Positions 7,699 to 15,768 of a stretch of DNA of 40,136 nt are shown here, piece by piece. Numbering within the stretch: the first letter of the stretch is position 1; the number at the start of each line of letters is the position of its first letter. Source of the stretch: Streptomyces sp. rh34 (GTDB lineage Bacteria > Actinomycetota > Actinomycetes > Streptomycetales > Streptomycetaceae); assembly GCF_002551245.1 (NCBI RefSeq), contig NZ_NTGZ01000039.1:1-40136 (forward strand), given 5' to 3'. Below the pieces are notes generated by a model, which did no database searches, was not told the DNA's origin, and was given only the letters and a program-made list of their open reading frames with translations. Made by a program: the position numbers and the translations under genes.

Positions 7699-7874
7699 GC
7701 GAGCGAGCCGCCCCGTTCCACTGCCCGTACTGCGGCGACGAGGACCTGCGCCCCAACGAGACCGGTCACGGCGCCTGGGAATGTGCTTCCTGCAACCGTG
7801 CGTTCCAGCTGAAGTTCCTGGGCCTGCTGACCCGGGGCGTTCAGCGCAACCACGGTGAGGGGGAACTGATATGA
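7695..7874 (+). CDS. Small zinc-ribbon protein of the cys operon, function unknown
   Basis: A 59-residue ORF whose ATG overlaps the sulfite reductase stop (ATGA) and whose stop overlaps the cysH start (ATATGA), so it is translationally coupled on both sides. It has two CxxC knuckles, HCPYCG (C10, C13) and ECASCN (C30, C33), separated by 16 residues: a rubredoxin or zinc-ribbon pattern that would bind Zn or Fe. A short basic, hydrophobic tail follows (FQLKFLGLLTRG). It is too short for most gene callers. Its fixed place between sulfite reductase and APS reductase suggests a role in electron delivery, metal or cluster handling, or cysteine sensing, but nothing in the sequence chooses among these. 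Confidence 0.8.
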   Translation: MSERAAPFHCPYCGDEDLRPNETGHGAWECASCNRAFQLKFLGLLTRGVQRNHGEGELI

Positions 7875-8587
7875 CGGACACTCTGCTGACCGGACAGATC
7901 GGCGACGAGGAACTCCGGGAGCTGGCCGAGCAGGCCGGACGGGAGCTGGAGGACGCCTCCGCCACCGACATCCTGGAGTGGGCGGCCGCCACCTTCGGGC
8001 CGCGCTTCTGCGTCACCTCCTCGATGGAGGACGCCGTGGTCGCGCATCTGGCGTCGCGGGTGATGCCGGGCGTGGACGTGGTCTTCCTGGACACCGGCTA
8101 CCACTTCCCGGAGACCATCGGGACCCGGGACGCGGTGGACGCGGTGATGGACGTCAACGTCATCACGATCACCCCCCGGCGGACCGTCGCCGAGCAGGAC
8201 GCCGAGCACGGCGAGAAGCTGCACGACCGCGACCCCGACCTGTGCTGCGCGCTGCGCAAGGTGAAGCCGTTGGAGGACGGACTGACCGCGTACGCCGCAT
8301 GGGCGACCGGCCTGCGCCGCGACGAGTCCCCGACCCGGGCGAACACCCCGGTCGTCGGCTGGGACGCCAAGCGCCGCAAGGTGAAGGTCTCCCCCATCGC
8401 CCGCTGGACCCAGGACGACGTGGACGCCTACGTCGCCGAGCACGGGGTGCTCACCAACCCGCTGCTGATGGACGGCTACGCCTCCGTCGGCTGCGCGCCC
8501 TGCACCCGCCGGGTGCTGGAGGGCGAGGACGCACGGGCCGGCCGCTGGGCCGGACGGGGCAAGACCGAATGCGGGCTGCACGGCTGA
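7871..8587 (+). CDS. cysH: Adenylyl-sulfate (APS) reductase, 4Fe-4S type
   Basis: A 238-residue PAPS/APS reductase-family enzyme that reduces activated sulfate to sulfite with thioredoxin. The PP-loop appears as CVTSSMEDAVV and FLDTGYHFPET. The cluster cysteines specific to the APS-using enzymes are present: C125-C126 in DLCCALRK and C208/C211 in GCAPC. The catalytic cysteine is C234 in the C-terminal ECGLH. PAPS-specific enzymes lack the CC/CxxC set, so APS is the expected substrate. The adjacent cysC would make PAPS, and might then serve other sulfation or a parallel route. The start overlaps the zinc-ribbon gene. Confidence 0.94.
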   Translation: MTDTLLTGQIGDEELRELAEQAGRELEDASATDILEWAAATFGPRFCVTSSMEDAVVAHLASRVMPGVDVVFLDTGYHFPETIGTRDAVDAVMDVNVITITPRRTVAEQDAEHGEKLHDRDPDLCCALRKVKPLEDGLTAYAAWATGLRRDESPTRANTPVVGWDAKRRKVKVSPIARWTQDDVDAYVAEHGVLTNPLLMDGYASVGCAPCTRRVLEGEDARAGRWAGRGKTECGLHG

Positions 8588-8610
8588 TGACGACTGATCA
8601 GGAGACTTCG

Positions 8611-9156
8611 ATGAGCGTGACGGAGACGGGAGCCACGATCTGGCTGACCGGTCTGCCGAGCGCGGGCAAGACCACCATCGCGTACGAGCTGGCGGGCCGC
8701 CTGCGGACCGAGGGCCACCGGGTCGAGGTGCTCGACGGCGACGAGATCCGCGAGTTCCTCTCCGCGGGCCTCGGCTTCTCCCGCGAGGACCGCCACACCA
8801 ACGTGACCCGGATCGGCTTCGTCGCCGAACTCCTCGCCGCCAACGGCGTGAAGGTGCTGGTCCCCGTCATCGCCCCGTTCGCCGACAGCCGCGAGGCCGT
8901 CCGCAAACGGCACGCCGCCGAGTCCACCACCTATCTGGAGGTGCACGTCGCGACACCCGTCGAGGTGTGCTCCGTACGCGATGTGAAGGGGCTGTACGCC
9001 AAGCAGGCGGCCGGCGAGATCAGCGGTCTCACCGGGGTCGACGACCCCTACGAGGCCCCCGAATCGCCCGACCTGCGGATCGAGTCGCACCAGCAGACCG
9101 TGCAGGAGTCCGCAGCGGCGCTCCACGCGCTGCTCACCGAGAGGGGCCTGGCGTGA
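8611..9156 (+). CDS. cysC: Adenylyl-sulfate kinase
   Basis: A 181-residue APS kinase that phosphorylates APS to PAPS with ATP. The P-loop is GLPSAGKT (residues 14-21), followed by VLDGDEIREFLSAGLGFS and the DRHTNVTRIGFVA motif; VPVIAPFADSREAVRK and DVKGLYAKQAAGEI are further family blocks. AGGAG stands 7 nt before the ATG at 8611, so this start is preferred to the ATG at 8587, which overlaps the cysH stop. The gene ends in a GTGA overlap with cysD. With an APS-type CysH in the same operon, PAPS is not needed for sulfite production, so its place here suggests use of PAPS in sulfotransfer. Confidence 0.93.
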   Translation: MSVTETGATIWLTGLPSAGKTTIAYELAGRLRTEGHRVEVLDGDEIREFLSAGLGFSREDRHTNVTRIGFVAELLAANGVKVLVPVIAPFADSREAVRKRHAAESTTYLEVHVATPVEVCSVRDVKGLYAKQAAGEISGLTGVDDPYEAPESPDLRIESHQQTVQESAAALHALLTERGLA

Positions 9157-10088
9157 GCACCGTCGCCACCGTGCCGGAGGGCACCGTCAATCCGTACGCG
9201 CTCAGCCACCTGGACTCCCTGGAGTCGGAGGCGGTCCACATCTTCCGTGAGGTGGCGGGGGAGTTCGAACGGCCGGTGATCCTGTTCTCCGGCGGCAAGG
9301 ACTCCATCGTGATGCTGCACCTGGCGCTCAAGGCGTTCGCGCCCGCGCCGGTGCCGTTCACGCTGCTGCACGTGGACACCGGGCACAACTTCCCCGAGGT
9401 CCTGGAGTACCGCGACCGCACGGTGAAGAAGCACGGGCTGCGGCTGCACGTCGCCTCCGTGCAGGAGTACATCGACGCCGGGAAGCTCCGCGAGCGCCCC
9501 GACGGCACCCGCAACCCGCTCCAGACCGTCCCGCTGACCGAGGCGATCCAGCAGAACCGCTTCGACGCGGTGTTCGGCGGCGGGCGGCGCGACGAGGAGA
9601 AGGCGCGCGCCAAGGAGCGGGTCTTCTCGCTGCGCGACGAGTTCTCGCAGTGGGACCCGCGCCGCCAGCGCCCCGAGCTGTGGCAGCTGTACAACGGCCG
9701 GCACGCCCCGGGCGAGCACGTCCGCGTCTTCCCGATCTCCAACTGGACCGAGCTGGACGTCTGGCAGTACATCGAGCGCGAGTCCATCGAGCTCCCGGAG
9801 ATCTACTTCGCCCACGAGCGCGAGGTCTTCAACCGCGGCGGTATGTGGCTGACCGCCGGGCACTGGGGCGGGCCCAGGGAGCACGAGTCCACCGAGACCC
9901 GTCTGGTCCGCTACCGCACGGTCGGCGACATGTCCTGCACCGGGGCCGTCGACTCCGACGCCACCACGCTGGACGCCGTGATCACCGAGATCGCCGCCTC
10001 CCGGCTCACCGAGCGGGGCGCGACCCGAGCCGACGACAAGATGTCCGAGGCCGCGATGGAAGACCGCAAGCGCGAGGGGTATTTCTAA
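9153..10088 (+). CDS. cysD: Sulfate adenylyltransferase subunit 2
   Basis: A 311-residue small (catalytic) subunit of ATP sulfurylase, which forms APS from ATP and sulfate with CysN. The PP-loop SGGKDS is at residues 46-51. LLHVDTGHNFPEVLEYRD, GGGRRDEEKARAKER and FPISNWTELDVWQYIE are family signatures, and the C-terminal DRKREGYF is typical. The GTG start at 9153 overlaps the cysC stop (GTGA). Two bases separate its stop from the cysN ATG, so the two subunits are tightly coupled. Confidence 0.95.
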   Translation: MSTVATVPEGTVNPYALSHLDSLESEAVHIFREVAGEFERPVILFSGGKDSIVMLHLALKAFAPAPVPFTLLHVDTGHNFPEVLEYRDRTVKKHGLRLHVASVQEYIDAGKLRERPDGTRNPLQTVPLTEAIQQNRFDAVFGGGRRDEEKARAKERVFSLRDEFSQWDPRRQRPELWQLYNGRHAPGEHVRVFPISNWTELDVWQYIERESIELPEIYFAHEREVFNRGGMWLTAGHWGGPREHESTETRLVRYRTVGDMSCTGAVDSDATTLDAVITEIAASRLTERGATRADDKMSEAAMEDRKREGYF

Positions 10089-10090
10089 CC

Positions 10091-11437
10091 ATGACCACAC
10101 CCATCCTCTCGGCCGAGCGGTTGTCGGCCACCACTCTGCTGCGGTTCGCCACCGCCGGGTCGGTCGACGACGGCAAGTCCACCCTCGTGGGGCGCCTGCT
10201 GCACGACTCCAAGTCGATCCTCACCGACCAGCTGGAGGCCGTCGAGCAGGCTTCGCTGAGCCGTGGCCAGGACGCGCCGGACCTGGCGCTGCTGACCGAC
10301 GGGCTGCGGGCCGAGCGCGAGCAGGGCATCACCATCGACGTCGCCTACCGCTACTTCGCCACCACGCGCCGCCGGTTCATCCTCGCGGACACCCCGGGTC
10401 ATGTGCAGTACACCCGCAACATGGTGACCGGCGCCTCCACGGCGGAACTGGCCGTGGTCCTGGTCGACGCCCGCAACGGGGTCGTCGAGCAGACCCGCCG
10501 GCACGCCGCCGTCGCCGCGCTGCTGCGCGTCCCGCACGTGGTGCTGGCCGTCAACAAGATGGACCTGGTCGACTACGCGGAGCCCGTGTTCGCCGCGATA
10601 GCGGAGGAGTTCACCGCGTACGCCGCGTCGCTCGGCGTCCCGGAGATCACCGCGATCCCGATCTCGGCGCTGGCCGGGGACAACGTGGTGGAGCCGTCCG
10701 CGCACATGGACTGGTACGGCGGGCCGACCGTCCTGGAGCACCTGGAGACGGTGCCGGTCAGCCACGACCTCACCGCCTGCCACGCGCGCTTCCCGGTGCA
10801 GTACGTGATCCGCCCGCAGACCCCCGAGCACCCCGACTACCGGGGCTACGCCGGTCAGATCGCGGCCGGGGTGTTCCGGGTCGGCGAGCCCGTCTCCGTA
10901 CTCCCCTCGGGGCGCACCACGACGATCACGGGCATCGACGCGCTCGGGGAGAGCGTCGACACCGCCTGGGCCCCGCAGTCGGTGACGATCCGGCTGGCCG
11001 ACGACATCGACATCTCACGCGGTGACCTGATCGCCCCTGCCGACGACTCCCCCGCCGTGACGCGGGACGTCGAGGCGACCGTCTGCCACGTCGCCGACCA
11101 GCCGCTCTCGGTGGGCCAGCGGGTGCTGCTCAAGCACACCACCCGTACGGTCAAGGCGATCGTCAAGGACATCCCGTCGCGGCTCACCCTGGACGACCTC
11201 TCCCAGCACCCTGCCCCCGGGCAGCTCGTCGCCAACGACATCGGCAGGGTCGTCGTGCGCACCGCCGAGCCGCTCGCACTCGACGCCTACGCGGACTCCC
11301 GGCGCACCGGCTCGTTCCTCCTGATCGACCCGGCGGACGGTACGACGCTGACCGCCGGCATGGCGGGCGCCTCGTTCGCGGCGGTCGCCGAAGCCGCCGC
11401 CCCGGCCGCCGACGACGACGCCGGGTGGGACTTCTGA
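10091..11437 (+). CDS. cysN: Sulfate adenylyltransferase subunit 1 (GTPase)
   Basis: A 448-residue GTPase subunit of ATP sulfurylase; GTP hydrolysis drives APS formation by CysD. An EF-Tu-like G domain is visible: GSVDDGKS (23-30), the switch region EREQGITIDVAYRYF, DTPGHVQYTRNM, NKMDLVDY and the SAL motif, followed by two beta-barrel domains. It lacks the C-terminal APS-kinase fusion seen in many proteobacterial and mycobacterial CysN/NodQ proteins, in line with the separate cysC. It ends in an Ala/Asp-rich tail. A 276-bp gap follows, so this probably closes the first transcript of the sulfur block. Confidence 0.95.
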   Translation: MTTPILSAERLSATTLLRFATAGSVDDGKSTLVGRLLHDSKSILTDQLEAVEQASLSRGQDAPDLALLTDGLRAEREQGITIDVAYRYFATTRRRFILADTPGHVQYTRNMVTGASTAELAVVLVDARNGVVEQTRRHAAVAALLRVPHVVLAVNKMDLVDYAEPVFAAIAEEFTAYAASLGVPEITAIPISALAGDNVVEPSAHMDWYGGPTVLEHLETVPVSHDLTACHARFPVQYVIRPQTPEHPDYRGYAGQIAAGVFRVGEPVSVLPSGRTTTITGIDALGESVDTAWAPQSVTIRLADDIDISRGDLIAPADDSPAVTRDVEATVCHVADQPLSVGQRVLLKHTTRTVKAIVKDIPSRLTLDDLSQHPAPGQLVANDIGRVVVRTAEPLALDAYADSRRTGSFLLIDPADGTTLTAGMAGASFAAVAEAAAPAADDDAGWDF

Positions 11438-11490
11438 TGGCCGCCCACTTCTTCTCCGCCCTCGCGAAGGAGGGCGGCCGGGCCGGCAGC

Positions 11491-11546
11491 GGCGCCCTCG
11501 GGAGGGGGCGCCCCCCGCGCGAGCGCGTGCGAGAGCTCGGGGGAGG
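11491..11546. repeat. Hairpin and Streptomyces-type intergenic repeat after cysN
   Basis: GGCGCCC (11491-11497) pairs with GGGCGCC (11506-11512), a possible terminator. From 11504 to 11546 the run of G/C blocks, then GCGAGCG, CGAGAGCTCGGGGGAGG, looks like a degenerate copy of the G-rich repeat common between Streptomyces genes (recalled family, not searched). The rest of 11438-11713 shows no convincing gene. Confidence 0.45.
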
Positions 11547-11713
11547 TCAGGGCGGGGTCGGGCGATGTGTGTGAGGACGTACGCGCACCGCTCGCGCGCC
11601 CTCCCGCACCACCCGCACCGTCCGTACCGCCGTAGACCTGCCGACCTCCCGGCCACGCCCCCCTGACCAGACAGCGGGGCGTGAGCGCCGGGCCGACGAG
11701 AGGAACTCCTCCC

Positions 11714-12829
11714 GTGCCTGCCCCCCGTTCCACCGTTCGCCGCTCCATCGCCGCCGTCGCGGCGCTGCCGCTGCTCGCCCTGGCGGCCACCGCGTGCGGC
11801 TACGGCTCCCAGGCCGAGGTCGACGACGCCAAGAAGGTGAACGTCTCCGCCGGCGGGAAGAAACTCTCCACGGACACCGTGAAGATCGGCTATTTCCCGA
11901 ACCTCACGCACGCCACCGCCCTGGTCGGCATCCAGGAAGGCACCATCCAGAAGGAACTGGGCGGGACCCGCGTCGAGTCCACGACCTTCAACGCGGGCCC
12001 CTCCGAGATCGAGGCGCTGAACGCCGGGTCCATCGACATCGGCTTCATCGGCCCCTCCCCCGCCATCAACGGCTTCAGCAAGTCCCAGGGCCAGGGACTG
12101 CGGATCATCTCCGGTGCGGCCTCCGGCGGGGTGAAGCTGGTCGTCGACCCGGACCGGATCAAGACGCTGGACGACGTCAGGGGCAAGAAGATCGCCACCC
12201 CGCAGCTCGGCAACACCCAGGACGTGGCCTTCCTCAACTGGATCTCCGAGAAGGGCTGGAAGGTCGACGCCCAGAGCGGCAAGGGCGACGTCTCCGTGGT
12301 CCGCTCGGACAACAAGGTGACGCCCGACGCCTACAGGTCCGGTGATCTGGACGGCGCCTGGGTGCCCGAGCCGACCGCCTCCAAGCTGGTGTCCGAGGGT
12401 GCGAAGGTGCTCCTCGAGGAGAAGGACCTGTGGCCGGACAGGAAGTTCGTGATCACGAACATCATCGTGTCGCAGAAGTTCCTCGACGAGCACCCGGACG
12501 TGGTCGAGGCGGTGCTGAAGGGTTCGGTCGCCACCAACAAGTGGATCAACGCCAACCCCGAGAAGGCGAAGGCGTCGGCCAACGAGGCGCTGGAGAACCT
12601 GAGCGGCAAGCCCCTGCCCAAGGAGATCCTCGACCCGGCGTGGGAGTCCATCGAGATCACCGACGACCCGCTGGCCGGCACGCTCAAGACGCAGGCCGGG
12701 TACTCGGTGAAGTCCGGGCTGCTCAAGAACCCGGACCTCCGGGGCATCTACGACCTGGGCCCGCTGAACAAGGTCCTCGAAGCCGAGGGCCGGCCCGAGG
12801 TCGCCGACGCCGGTCTCGGCGTCAAGTAA
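11714..12829 (+). CDS. SsuA/TauA-type ABC transporter substrate-binding lipoprotein
   Basis: A 371-residue extracytoplasmic binding protein of the nitrate/sulfonate/taurine family. A twin-Arg-like basic start, a hydrophobic stretch and a lipobox ending ATAC (Cys about residue 29) predict a membrane-anchored lipoprotein. The family core is KIGYFPNLTHATALVG, then FNAGPSEIEALNAGSIDIGFIGPSPAI, lining the ligand cleft. Gene order (binding protein, ATPase, permease, CbiX) downstream of cysN points to uptake of a sulfur compound, either sulfonates or sulfate. No SsuD or TauD oxygenase gene is in the window, so the substrate remains open. GAGAGGA lies before the GTG at 11714; the longer frame from 11681 puts non-signal residues ahead of the signal peptide. 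Confidence 0.88.
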   Translation: MPAPRSTVRRSIAAVAALPLLALAATACGYGSQAEVDDAKKVNVSAGGKKLSTDTVKIGYFPNLTHATALVGIQEGTIQKELGGTRVESTTFNAGPSEIEALNAGSIDIGFIGPSPAINGFSKSQGQGLRIISGAASGGVKLVVDPDRIKTLDDVRGKKIATPQLGNTQDVAFLNWISEKGWKVDAQSGKGDVSVVRSDNKVTPDAYRSGDLDGAWVPEPTASKLVSEGAKVLLEEKDLWPDRKFVITNIIVSQKFLDEHPDVVEAVLKGSVATNKWINANPEKAKASANEALENLSGKPLPKEILDPAWESIEITDDPLAGTLKTQAGYSVKSGLLKNPDLRGIYDLGPLNKVLEAEGRPEVADAGLGVK

Positions 12830-12877
12830 CCCCGCCCATCCGTACCAGGACGTAAGGATCCCCAGGAGGTGACGACC

Positions 12878-13669
12878 ATGGCGACCACCACCCTCACCAA
12901 GGCCGAGGACCGTACGACGGTCGAGCACGCCGCCCGTCTCGCACACGTCTCGAAGTCCTTCGCCGGACCCACCGGTCAGCAGCTCGTCCTGGACGACATC
13001 ACACTCGATGTCGCTCCGGGCGAGTTCGTCACCCTCCTGGGTGCCTCCGGGTGCGGAAAGTCGACGCTGCTCAATCTGGTGGCCGGACTCGACCGCCCGT
13101 CCCAGGGGTCCATCGAGACCCCGGGCGGGCGGCCCGCCCTGATGTTCCAGGAGCACGCCCTCTTCCCCTGGCTGACCGCCGGCAAGAACATCGAACTGGC
13201 CCTGCGGCTGCGCGGGGTGCCCAAGTCCGGGCGCCGCACCGAGGCGGAGCAGCTGCTCGAACTCGTCCGTCTCGGCGGGGCGTACGGCAAGCGGGTGCAC
13301 GAGCTGTCCGGTGGAATGCGGCAGCGCGTCGCGATGGCCCGCGCGCTCGCGCAGGACAGTCAACTGCTGTTGATGGACGAGCCGTTCGCGGCGCTCGACG
13401 CCATCACCCGCGATGTGCTGCACGACGAGCTGACCCGGATCTGGCGGGAGACGAACGCCTCGGTCCTCTTCGTCACGCACAACGTGCGCGAGGCCGTACG
13501 GCTCGCGCAGCGCGTCGTGCTGCTCTCGTCCCGGCCGGGCCGTATCGCCCGGGAGTGGACGGTCGACATCGAGCAGCCGCGCCGTATCGAGGACACCGCC
13601 GTGGCGGAGCTGTCCGTCGAGATCACCGAAGAACTGCGTGGGGAGATCCGCCGACATGGCCAGCACTGA
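12878..13669 (+). CDS. ABC transporter ATP-binding protein (SsuB/TauB type)
   Basis: A 263-residue cytosolic ATPase energising the adjacent importer. Walker A GASGCGKST (55-63), Q-loop ALMFQEHALFPWLT, signature LSGGMRQRVAMARAL, Walker B LLMDEPFAALD and H-loop VTHNVREAV are all intact. A strong AGGAGGTGA lies 5 nt before the ATG at 12878; the in-frame GTG at 12869 lies within that ribosome site and is rejected. Its 3' end overlaps the permease start by 14 bp. Confidence 0.93.
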   Translation: MATTTLTKAEDRTTVEHAARLAHVSKSFAGPTGQQLVLDDITLDVAPGEFVTLLGASGCGKSTLLNLVAGLDRPSQGSIETPGGRPALMFQEHALFPWLTAGKNIELALRLRGVPKSGRRTEAEQLLELVRLGGAYGKRVHELSGGMRQRVAMARALAQDSQLLLMDEPFAALDAITRDVLHDELTRIWRETNASVLFVTHNVREAVRLAQRVVLLSSRPGRIAREWTVDIEQPRRIEDTAVAELSVEITEELRGEIRRHGQH

Positions 13670-14582
13670 CATCACGTCGAGCCGGAAGCGGCCGGACGGG
13701 GCGGCCGGACGGGGCGGCGCGAAGCCCGACGATCTGGCGGGACTGGAGGCCGGGCTCGACGCGCTGGACGCCGTGCAGATCAGCCGCACCCCGGTGCGCG
13801 AGGTCCTGCTGCGCAAGGTGCTGCCGCCGGTCGTGGCGGTGACGCTGGTCCTGCTGATCTGGGAGCTGCTGGTCCGCGCCCAGGTCACGGAGGTCTACAA
13901 GCTCCCGCCGCCGTCGGCCGTGTGGAACAGCGCGCGGGAGATGTGGCTGGCGGGCACGCTGCTGGACGTCGTCTGGACCAGCGTCTCGCGCGGTCTGCTC
14001 GGCTTCCTGCTCGCGGTCGCCATCGGTACGCCGCTGGGGCTGCTGGTCGCCCGGGTGAAGCTGATCCGGGCCGCGATCGGCCCGATCCTGTCCGGGCTCC
14101 AGTCGCTTCCCTCGGTGGCGTGGGTGGCCCCGGCGGTGATCTGGCTCGGGCTGAACGACCAGATGATGTTCGCCGTGATCCTGCTGGGCGCGGTGCCCTC
14201 GATCGCCAACGGGCTGGTCTCCGGCGTCGACCAGGTGCCGCCGCTGTTCCTCCGGGCCGGCCGCACGCTGGGCGCGACCGGGCTGCGCGGGACCTGGCAC
14301 ATCGTGCTCCCTGCGGCGCTGCCCGGCTACCTGGCGGGCCTCAAGCAGGGCTGGGCGTTCTCGTGGCGCTCGCTGATGGCCGCCGAGATCATCGCCTCCT
14401 CTCCCGAACTGGGTCTGGGGCTCGGGCAGTTGCTGGAGAACGGACGCAGCAACTTCGACATGCCCGGGATCTTCCTCTCGATCCTGCTCATCCTGTTCGT
14501 CGGCATCGCCATCGACCTGCTCATCTTCAGTCCGCTGGAGCGGTGGGTGCTGCGCAGCCGCGGTCTCCTCGTCAAGAACTGA
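13656..14582 (+). CDS. ABC transporter permease (SsuC/TauC type)
   Basis: A 308-residue inner-membrane permease. A hydrophilic 60-residue N-terminus precedes about six membrane segments. The EAA loop that docks the ATPase is seen as FLRAGRTLGATGLRGTWHIVLPAALPG, and the BPD_transp_1 fold extends to the end. The ATG at 13656 with GGGGAGA upstream was chosen over 13638. It overlaps the ATPase gene, and CbiX starts 8 bp after its stop, so these form one transcript. Confidence 0.92.
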   Translation: MASTDITSSRKRPDGAAGRGGAKPDDLAGLEAGLDALDAVQISRTPVREVLLRKVLPPVVAVTLVLLIWELLVRAQVTEVYKLPPPSAVWNSAREMWLAGTLLDVVWTSVSRGLLGFLLAVAIGTPLGLLVARVKLIRAAIGPILSGLQSLPSVAWVAPAVIWLGLNDQMMFAVILLGAVPSIANGLVSGVDQVPPLFLRAGRTLGATGLRGTWHIVLPAALPGYLAGLKQGWAFSWRSLMAAEIIASSPELGLGLGQLLENGRSNFDMPGIFLSILLILFVGIAIDLLIFSPLERWVLRSRGLLVKN

Positions 14583-14590
14583 GCCCTCCC

Positions 14591-15343
14591 ATGACGCACC
14601 CCACTCTCCTCGTCATCGCCCACGGCAGCCGCGACCCGCGGCACGCCGCGACCGTGCACGCGCTCACCGAGCGGGTCCGGGCCGAGCGGCCGGGACTGCG
14701 TGTGGAGACCGCGTACCTGGAGTTCAACGCCCCTTCCGTGCCCCGGGTGCTGGAGCGCCTGGCAGCGGAGGGGACGGACGAGGTCGTCGCCCTTCCGCTG
14801 CTGCTCACCCGGGCGTTCCACGCCAAGACCGACATCCCCTCGGTCCTGCGCGAGGCCCGCACCCGGCTGCCGCGGCCGCACATCCGCCAGGCCGGCGTGC
14901 TCGGCCCGTCCCCGCTGCTCAACGCCACCCTGGGGCGGCGGCTGCGGGAGGCCGGGATCCGTCCCGGCGACATCCCCCGGACCGGGCTCGTCCTGGCCTC
15001 GGCGGGATCCACAGACCCGGAGGCGATCGCAGTGATCGCTGAAATCGCGCGGGAGCTGCGGCACACCGGTTGGTGCGCCGTGCGGCCTGCGTTCGCCTCC
15101 GCACTCCTTCCCCGCACCGAGGACGCGGTGCGGGCCCTGCGCGCCGACGGCGTGGAGCGGGTGGCGGTGGCCCCGTACGTCATCGCGCCCGGCCGGCTGC
15201 CCGACCGCATCATGGCGGGAGCCGAGGCGGCCGGAGCCGACGTGCTCGCCGATGTGCTGGGCCCCGCGCCGGAGTTGGCGCGGCTGCTGCTGGACCGGTA
15301 CGACGAGGCGCGGGTGCCGGTGGGGGCCTCCCTCTCGGCGTGA
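14591..15343 (+). CDS. Sirohydrochlorin chelatase-like (CbiX) protein
   Basis: A 250-residue CbiX/SirB-family protein with two chelatase half-domains. The first has LLVIAHGSRDPRHAA, with the metal-binding His of AHGS, and LPLLLTRAFHAKTDIP, with the second His. The second half begins GLVLASAGSTDP, where the His is replaced by Ala-Ser, so only the N-terminal half appears to hold a full metal site. It would insert Fe2+ into sirohydrochlorin to make siroheme, the cofactor of the sulfite reductase at 6001-7698, which explains its place in the sulfur block. A cobalt-inserting role cannot be excluded from sequence. Confidence 0.88.
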   Translation: MTHPTLLVIAHGSRDPRHAATVHALTERVRAERPGLRVETAYLEFNAPSVPRVLERLAAEGTDEVVALPLLLTRAFHAKTDIPSVLREARTRLPRPHIRQAGVLGPSPLLNATLGRRLREAGIRPGDIPRTGLVLASAGSTDPEAIAVIAEIARELRHTGWCAVRPAFASALLPRTEDAVRALRADGVERVAVAPYVIAPGRLPDRIMAGAEAAGADVLADVLGPAPELARLLLDRYDEARVPVGASLSA

Positions 15344-15360
15344 GGCCCCTCCGCGCGAGG

Positions 15361-15768
15361 CTACGGACGGCCCGGGGTGGGCTCACGGAGGTCGTCGAGG
15401 GGCTCGTCGTCGAACGGGGTCGCCTGGTGGAAGTAGAGCCGCCAGCCCTCCGGGGTCAGCCGCCACAGGGAGCTGCGGTGCGAGCGGACCCCCTTGGACT
15501 CCGTGTCGAAGGTGAGGTGCACCAGGTCGGCGCAGAGCTGCGTCCCCCGCATCCGGGAGGCGGTGAGCGGGCCGGGGCGCGGGGCGTCGTCCGCGGTGAG
15601 CGAGGCGATGATCCTCGCCCGGGTCCAGAGCCGGCCGCTGGTGCCGATCTCCCGGAACTCGGGGTGCAGCAGCGAGGCGAGGAGCTCGGCGGAGGCCCGT
15701 ACCACCGGGTCCAGCAGGCGTAGCTCGCCCTCGATCGCCGCGGCCACGGCGGGCGACGGCTCAGCCAC
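15361..15768 (-). CDS. NTF2-like (DUF4440) protein
   Basis: A 135-residue single-domain protein of the NTF2/SnoaL-like cone fold: an N-terminal helix pair (AIEGELRLLDPVVRAS), LLHPEFREIGTSGRLWTRARII, then beta strands ending SSLWRLTPEGWRLYFHQATPF. DUF4440 proteins are small-molecule-binding or orphan enzymes; no catalytic residue can be assigned. Its ATG overlaps the stop of the DUF1697 gene by 8 bp, so the two are translationally coupled. It converges on the CbiX gene with only 17 bp between stops and no visible hairpin. Confidence 0.8.
   Translation of the reverse strand: MAEPSPAVAAAIEGELRLLDPVVRASAELLASLLHPEFREIGTSGRLWTRARIIASLTADDAPRPGPLTASRMRGTQLCADLVHLTFDTESKGVRSHRSSLWRLTPEGWRLYFHQATPFDDEPLDDLREPTPGRP

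Noticed and set aside
11437..11574. 45-codon ORF overlapping the cysN stop (TGATG), starting MAAHFFSALAKEGG
   Set aside because: Start coupling looks attractive, but most of it is translated from the G-rich intergenic repeat and hairpin, and the product is Gly/Arg low complexity.
11015..13888. A 957-codon minus-strand open frame
   Set aside because: Antisense to cysN, the binding protein and the ATPase, with Asp/Gly/Val-rich shadow composition and no motifs.
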